Of a stretch of DNA of 64,000 nt, positions 60,257-64,000 are shown piece after piece. The notes under the pieces were generated by a model. That model searched no databases and was not told the origin of the DNA. It was given only the letters and a program-made list of their open reading frames with translations. Within the stretch, counting starts at the first letter, position 1, and each line of letters opens with the position of its first letter. Both the position numbers and the translations under genes were made by a program. Source of the stretch: Actinomycetes bacterium (GTDB lineage: Bacteria > Actinomycetota > Acidimicrobiia > IMCC26256 > PALSA-610); the NCBI GenBank assembly GCA_025360585.1, contig JANYBW010000049.1, forward strand, positions 90,293 to 154,292. The letters are read 5' to 3'.

Positions 60257-60847
60257 CTATCCGCGGACGCCGCGGAGGCCGAACCACGCGAGTTCGGCGA
60301 GCCGCGATGCGAGCGATTCTGCGTTGGGGTGATCCTCGGCATCTTCGCTGGCGATTGAGCGACGGCTCGTAGCTTCGGCCATGCCAACAATCGCGTGCGC
60401 AAGTAACAGCCGGTGTTCATCGTCGACGGGAAGTTCAATCATTTTCGAAATCTCGAGCGCGGCGTTGTCGAGTGCAGCTTCCGCGTGTTGGGCAAAATCG
60501 GGATCGTTGCGAACTGCGGCGCCGAACAACAAACGAAACGCGGCAGGGTTGGCGGTCACGAATCGAAAGTAGGCCGCGAACCCCTCTTCGACGCGCGCTC
60601 GCCCGGTGAGATCGCCACTGATCGCTGACGACAATGCGAGCAACAACTGTTCTCCGACATCATCGAGCAGTTCCAAAAACAGCGCTCGTTTGTTGTCGAA
60701 ATGTTGGTAGAGCACCGGTTTGGTAACACCTGCGATCGCCGCGATGTCGTCCATTGCGGTCGCGTGAAAGCCGCGATCCGCGAAGATATCGCGGGCGATA
60801 TCGAGGAGCTGGCGCCGACGTTGCTCGGCCGGTAAACGAGTGCTCAC
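60257..60847 (-). CDS. TetR family transcriptional regulator
   Basis: 196 residues; the HTH RRRQLLDIARDIFADRGFHA then DDIAAIAGVTKPVLYQHFDN is typical, followed by a ligand-binding domain. It lies 7 bases after the aldo/keto reductase gene, so the two are one operon. Ligand unknown. Confidence 0.9.
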   Translation of the reverse strand: MSTRLPAEQRRRQLLDIARDIFADRGFHATAMDDIAAIAGVTKPVLYQHFDNKRALFLELLDDVGEQLLLALSSAISGDLTGRARVEEGFAAYFRFVTANPAAFRLLFGAAVRNDPDFAQHAEAALDNAALEISKMIELPVDDEHRLLLAHAIVGMAEATSRRSIASEDAEDHPNAESLASRLAELAWFGLRGVRG

Positions 60848-60854
60848 AGCCGCG

Positions 60855-61865
60855 TTACGCGACGCTGGTCTTGAGCGGCATCACGTAACGATCAACGTGA
60901 TCGAAGTTGCGCGCAAAGCGCTTCGCAACTTCGTCGGCTTCGGTTGTGGTCAGGGCCATGTCGGAAGCGGCGGCGTACTCTCTTACTTCATCCACGGTGA
61001 CGACCGTGGGCAGCACCGTCGTGAACAACGGGTTCGCAAGAATTCCTGCGATCGCGGCTTGGCCTTTGGTTCGGCCAGTTTCGGGGCTCCACAAAAAGGC
61101 CAAGGTTTCGGCCTTCTCGAAATTGTCGAGCATGTTGTCTTTGTTGCGATGTGCTCGGTGATCGCCGGGAGGAAATACGGTATCGGGGGTGACTTTGTCG
61201 GAGAGTGTGTCGGATGCGTGAGGCACGCGCGCGATTAAGCCACACGCGCCGTCTTGGACTCGTGGCCGCGCCGCGAAACTCAAACCAGGTTCTTGTTCCA
61301 AAATGTTGAACACCGTCTGCAACGCGACAATGGGGCGATCATCGATGGATTCGATACCTTCGGTTTTCCAACCGATGGCAGGGCCGAGCGCTACTCCGAG
61401 TTCGCGAATTTTGCCTTCGCCGCGCAAGGTCAAGAGTGCTTCCCACAAATCATCGGATCGCACGGGATCAATGCGCGCGTTGTGGAGCTGGTACAGATCG
61501 ATGTAATCGGTTTGCATTCGGCGCAGTGAATCGTCAAGTTGCGCACGTACTCCGGCCGGGCTGAAATCCTGGGGCCGTTCGCCTTGGCCTTTGATCCGAG
61601 GCAGATCAAGGTCGTAGCCGCACTTGGTGGTGAGCACGATCTCGGAACGGCGGCCGCGGATCAGCTCAGCGAGCATCGTTTCACCGATCGCATCATCGCC
61701 GTAGACGGGCGCAGTGTCGATGAAGTTGATCCCGCATTCGAGTGCTGCGTGCAGCAAGGTCATGGGTTCGGCGACGACACCCCACCAATCGCTTGCGAGA
61801 GTCCACGTGCCGATTCCAACTTCGGAAACGACGAGATCGCTAGTACCAAAACGGCGAAATTGCAT
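60855..61865 (-). CDS. Aldo/keto reductase
   Basis: 336 residues. TIM-barrel oxidoreductase with GTWTLASDWWG, catalytic Asp and Tyr in NFIDTAPVYGD, Lys in VLTTKCGYD, and LYQLHNA carrying the His. The C-terminal RRSE-type NADPH motif is not obvious. Belongs to the AKR group near L-fucose/D-galactose dehydrogenase-like proteins. Upstream of a TetR gene in an operon. Confidence 0.88.
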   Translation of the reverse strand: MQFRRFGTSDLVVSEVGIGTWTLASDWWGVVAEPMTLLHAALECGINFIDTAPVYGDDAIGETMLAELIRGRRSEIVLTTKCGYDLDLPRIKGQGERPQDFSPAGVRAQLDDSLRRMQTDYIDLYQLHNARIDPVRSDDLWEALLTLRGEGKIRELGVALGPAIGWKTEGIESIDDRPIVALQTVFNILEQEPGLSFAARPRVQDGACGLIARVPHASDTLSDKVTPDTVFPPGDHRAHRNKDNMLDNFEKAETLAFLWSPETGRTKGQAAIAGILANPLFTTVLPTVVTVDEVREYAAASDMALTTTEADEVAKRFARNFDHVDRYVMPLKTSVA

Positions 61866-62003
61866 ACGGGAATGCTACGACTGGGTTGGCGAGGGCCAGG
61901 AAATGCAGGAGCGGGGATGCCTACAGGTTGCTCCAGTAATTATCCTGCTGCCCGGCCCCAATGAATAGGCCAGATAGCGCCGCGGCGATGACTGCGCGAT
62001 TCG

Positions 62004-62288
62004 CTAATGAAACGACCCGCCGCCGCGTTCTTCGCGTTCGGCCGCCAAAATGCCGTATCCAAAAACGATCGCGCCGGGCAATGCAACGCTGCCAACGACG
62101 AGCCCGACGGTTGCCAATGTGACCAGCCACCCCGGAAAATCGCTGATCGCCGCCGCGACGAACGCGGCCACTGCGAGGCCGTACATCCCGTAGCCGAGCC
62201 GTTTTCCGAACGTGACCCAGTTGCGGATCACCGCTCGGCGAGCGAGGGTTTCCGTCGACGGTGGGCGGGGAGTGAGCGGAGCGTTCAT
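62004..62288 (-). CDS. Small two-helix membrane protein
   Basis: 94 residues with two hydrophobic segments (YGMYGLAVAAFVAAAIS and WLVTLATVGLVVGSVALPGA) and a charged tail. No family assigned. Its start overlaps the folP stop (ATGA), so it belongs to the folP operon. Confidence 0.7.
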   Translation of the reverse strand: MNAPLTPRPPSTETLARRAVIRNWVTFGKRLGYGMYGLAVAAFVAAAISDFPGWLVTLATVGLVVGSVALPGAIVFGYGILAAEREERGGGSFH

Positions 62289-63202
62289 GCGTGCTTACCC
62301 GCTGGTTTGTTTTGCCAACGCAGTGAATCGGCGAGGGTCGCGTCGCGATCGATCTCGGTGCGACCATCAAGTACATCGAGCACCGCCAGAAACTCACGAA
62401 CCTCACGCACGTCGTGGACCCGCAGAATGGACGCGGGAGCAAGTGCAGTCGTTGCCGCGATGGCCGCCAACGTCCCCGACAGCCGCTCGCGAGGTGGCCG
62501 TTGGGTGATCACGCCAATGAAGTCTTTGCGCGACAATGCCAACAGCAGTGGTCGGCCCATCGCAACGAGGGCTGGCAAAGCCCGCAAGGTGTCCACGGTC
62601 TGCGCCGCGGTTTTCGCGAAATCGGGGCCCGGATCCAAGATGAGCTGTTCTGCACTCAAGCCCGCGGCGGTCAGCATCGCTACTCGGTTCGCGAGGAACG
62701 CCAGCACATCACCGACGACGCCACCCGGTGCATCGTCATAAAGCGATCGAGCATCGAACTTTGTCTTCGGTTTCCAACGCGTATGCATAGCTACGAAACC
62801 GGCGCCGTATTTCGCAGCGATCTCCGCTAGTTCGGGCGCCAAAACTCCGGAAATGTCGTTGATGATGTCTGCGCCGGCAACCAGCGCGGCTTGAGCAACT
62901 GCGGGTTTGTACGTATCGATGGAAATCAAACAATCGGTTTCGCCACGAATACCCATGAGTACCGGTAGGACCCGATCGATTTCTTCTTGGTCGCTGATTT
63001 CCGGAACGCCAGTGATCGCGGACTGACCGCCGATATCAAGCACCTGCGCGCCTTGCTGCGCGATTTCCAATGCGCGCGCAATTCTCGAATCATCGTTGCT
63101 ATACGCGCCGCCATCAGAAAAAGAATCCGGGGTTGCGTTCACAACACCCATGATGAGTGGACGTTTGATATCAATCTGGCGGTCTCGGCACTGGAGTTTC
63201 AC
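62285..63202 (-). CDS. folP: Dihydropteroate synthase-like protein (FolP2 type)
   Basis: 305 residues, TIM barrel: MGVVNATPDSFSDGGAY, DIGGQSAITG, DTYKPAVAQAAL, IINDISG, LILDPGPDFAKTAAQ, SRKDFIGV. Canonical DHPS has DIGGESTRPG at the second place; the change to QSAITG and the DPGPDFAKT loop are typical of the second actinobacterial homologue, which may not make dihydropteroate. GTG start overlapping the glycosyltransferase stop. In mycobacteria FolP2 also neighbours a glucosyltransferase. Confidence 0.88.
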   Translation of the reverse strand: MKLQCRDRQIDIKRPLIMGVVNATPDSFSDGGAYSNDDSRIARALEIAQQGAQVLDIGGQSAITGVPEISDQEEIDRVLPVLMGIRGETDCLISIDTYKPAVAQAALVAGADIINDISGVLAPELAEIAAKYGAGFVAMHTRWKPKTKFDARSLYDDAPGGVVGDVLAFLANRVAMLTAAGLSAEQLILDPGPDFAKTAAQTVDTLRALPALVAMGRPLLLALSRKDFIGVITQRPPRERLSGTLAAIAATTALAPASILRVHDVREVREFLAVLDVLDGRTEIDRDATLADSLRWQNKPAGKHA

Positions 63203-64000
63203 GCGATGATTCCTAGCGCATTCGCAAGGCCGCGAAGATTGTCTTCGAATATCGAAAGCCCAAAGGAGATTTCGGCTCGACGTTGGTTCACCTCGTGAAA
63301 GCGCGGTGATGGTTTCAAGAGAAACTTCATGAGTTCGCGCGGTTCATCGATCGGAAAGGACTTGATCCCGCACGCTTCGATTTCGCTCAACCCCGGATAC
63401 CTCCCGACAACACAGGGTCGTTGTGCTCGGATCGACTCAAAAATGGGCGTGCCAAAACGGTCCCGCGTGCTCGGAAACAACACGACATCACTCGCAGCGT
63501 ACGCGTCGTCGATGTGCTCAAAAGCTCGTACCGAATATTCGGCTGGGCAATGTTCGAGGAGTCGCGCCGTGATCGCCTCGGATGCTTCGGCGATTGGTCC
63601 TGTGACAACAAACCGAATTCGATCCGCAGGAATCAGTTTCGTCAGCTCTCGAAGAAAACGTATTGATCCCGCCAGGTTTTTATGATCAGCGATGCGAGTC
63701 GGCTGAAGGAACAGTATTGTGTCGTCGCTCGCTCCGAGCCCGTTGCGGATAGCAGCGCGGGTAGCGGCCCGGGTAGCAGTGCGGGTAGCGGCCCGCGTTC
63801 CTGGTCGTTCTACAGGTCGGGCTCCAGGTGGTTCTACAAGTGGTTCTACAAGCGGTTCGACAAGCGGTTCTAGTGCGGTCGTCTTGATACCTAGATCGGC
63901 TGGCGCGAGTTCGAACGCATAGGGAATCAACTCCACATTCTCAACGCCGCGAGCCAACAGCAATCGCCGCATTCGCAGGGTAATTGCGACGTGGCGAACT
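63199..64000 (-). CDS. Glycosyltransferase (GT4-like), 5'-truncated by window edge
   Basis: The frame continues to the window edge (VRHVAITLRMRRLLLARGV), so the real start is outside. C-terminal Rossmann part: LFLQPTRIADHKNLAGSIRF, RFVVTGPIAEASEAI, SDVVLFPSTRDRFGTPIFES, VVGRYPGLSEI with the sugar-nucleotide binding acidic pair. Between the two lobes stands an in-frame tandem-repeat insertion. The stop overlaps the folP start (GTGA). Confidence 0.83.
   Translation of the reverse strand, partial: VRHVAITLRMRRLLLARGVENVELIPYAFELAPADLGIKTTALEPLVEPLVEPLVEPPGARPVERPGTRAATRTATRAATRAAIRNGLGASDDTILFLQPTRIADHKNLAGSIRFLRELTKLIPADRIRFVVTGPIAEASEAITARLLEHCPAEYSVRAFEHIDDAYAASDVVLFPSTRDRFGTPIFESIRAQRPCVVGRYPGLSEIEACGIKSFPIDEPRELMKFLLKPSPRFHEVNQRRAEISFGLSIFEDNLRGLANALGIIA
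63755..63875. repeat. In-frame tandem repeats in the glycosyltransferase
   Basis: Two runs: 12-bp units encoding EPLV three times followed by EPPGARPVERPG, and 12-bp units giving RAATRTATRAATRAA. They fill the linker between the two Rossmann lobes. Confidence 0.8.

Overview
The window looks like a GC-rich (about 60%) actinobacterial chromosome, most likely from the Acidimicrobiia or a relative. This is inferred from gene content, not from a marker gene: many acyl-CoA dehydrogenases and CoA-transferases, a DUF35/thiolase pair, a TIGR03086 protein, a type I pantothenate kinase, and a FolP followed by a glycosyltransferase. No rRNA and no intact tRNA is present. Two genes run off the window edges (alkA at the left, a glycosyltransferase at the right).

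Layout. 1-2.3 kb: DNA-alkylation repair (alkA-ogt), a deleted enoyl-CoA hydratase and a polysaccharide deacetylase. 2.3-10.4 kb: the first copy of a MITE-like repeat, CoA-transferase, sulfotransferase, an acyltransferase/SGNH protein, a large lipoprotein hydrolase and a drug/metabolite exporter. 10.4-17.1 kb: aminotransferase, a heterodimeric ABC exporter and an ABC-F ATPase. 17.1-20.9 kb: an orphan LuxR-type response regulator, then a tandem glycine riboswitch driving gcvP. 21-24.9 kb: a SnoaL-like protein, a J-domain protein, a secreted M23 peptidase with a repeat domain, and an acyl-CoA dehydrogenase.

24.8-34.6 kb is the accessory region. The 3' end of the acyl-CoA dehydrogenase gene, including the codon for its catalytic glutamate, is repeated twice more, at 30.6 and 34.5 kb. 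A tyrosine integrase begins directly after the first copy. This is read as two integrated elements in tandem that use the acyl-CoA dehydrogenase gene as attachment site. Cargo includes an IS with a DDE transposase, two linked secreted proteins, a two-gene module of unknown function framed by 129-bp gapless direct repeats that end in a tRNA-Met anticodon-loop core, and a Schlafen/AlbA_2 ATP-binding protein with a palindromic AT-rich promoter. An IS110-like remnant, a broken sigma factor and several perfect palindromes fill the rest.

34.6-40.7 kb is gene-poor and decayed, with two further MITE-like copies, a secreted Calx-beta protein, a frameshifted luciferase-like monooxygenase, an SDR, a SnoaL-like protein and a carotenoid-oxygenase tail. 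40.7-48.3 kb: a lipoprotein, a lipid-degradation-type operon (DUF35 protein, thiolase, TIGR03086 protein, SDR), a TauE/SafE permease opposite an Rrf2 regulator, a MarR regulator opposite a VOC/YceI pair across a perfect 19+19 operator. 48.3-54.9 kb: membrane and FG-GAP proteins, a nitrilase-family amidase, a second orphan response regulator, and divergent acyl-CoA dehydrogenases. 55-60.2 kb: a probable beta-alanine catabolic module (class III aminotransferase and MMSDH) opposite a MocR regulator with two GTACAAA boxes, then coaA. 60.3-64 kb: TetR, aldo/keto reductase, and a glycosyltransferase-folP-membrane protein operon with overlapping ends.

A theme across the window is short tandem duplications (12-24 bp units), either just at stop codons or in frame inside proteins, together with many truncated genes.
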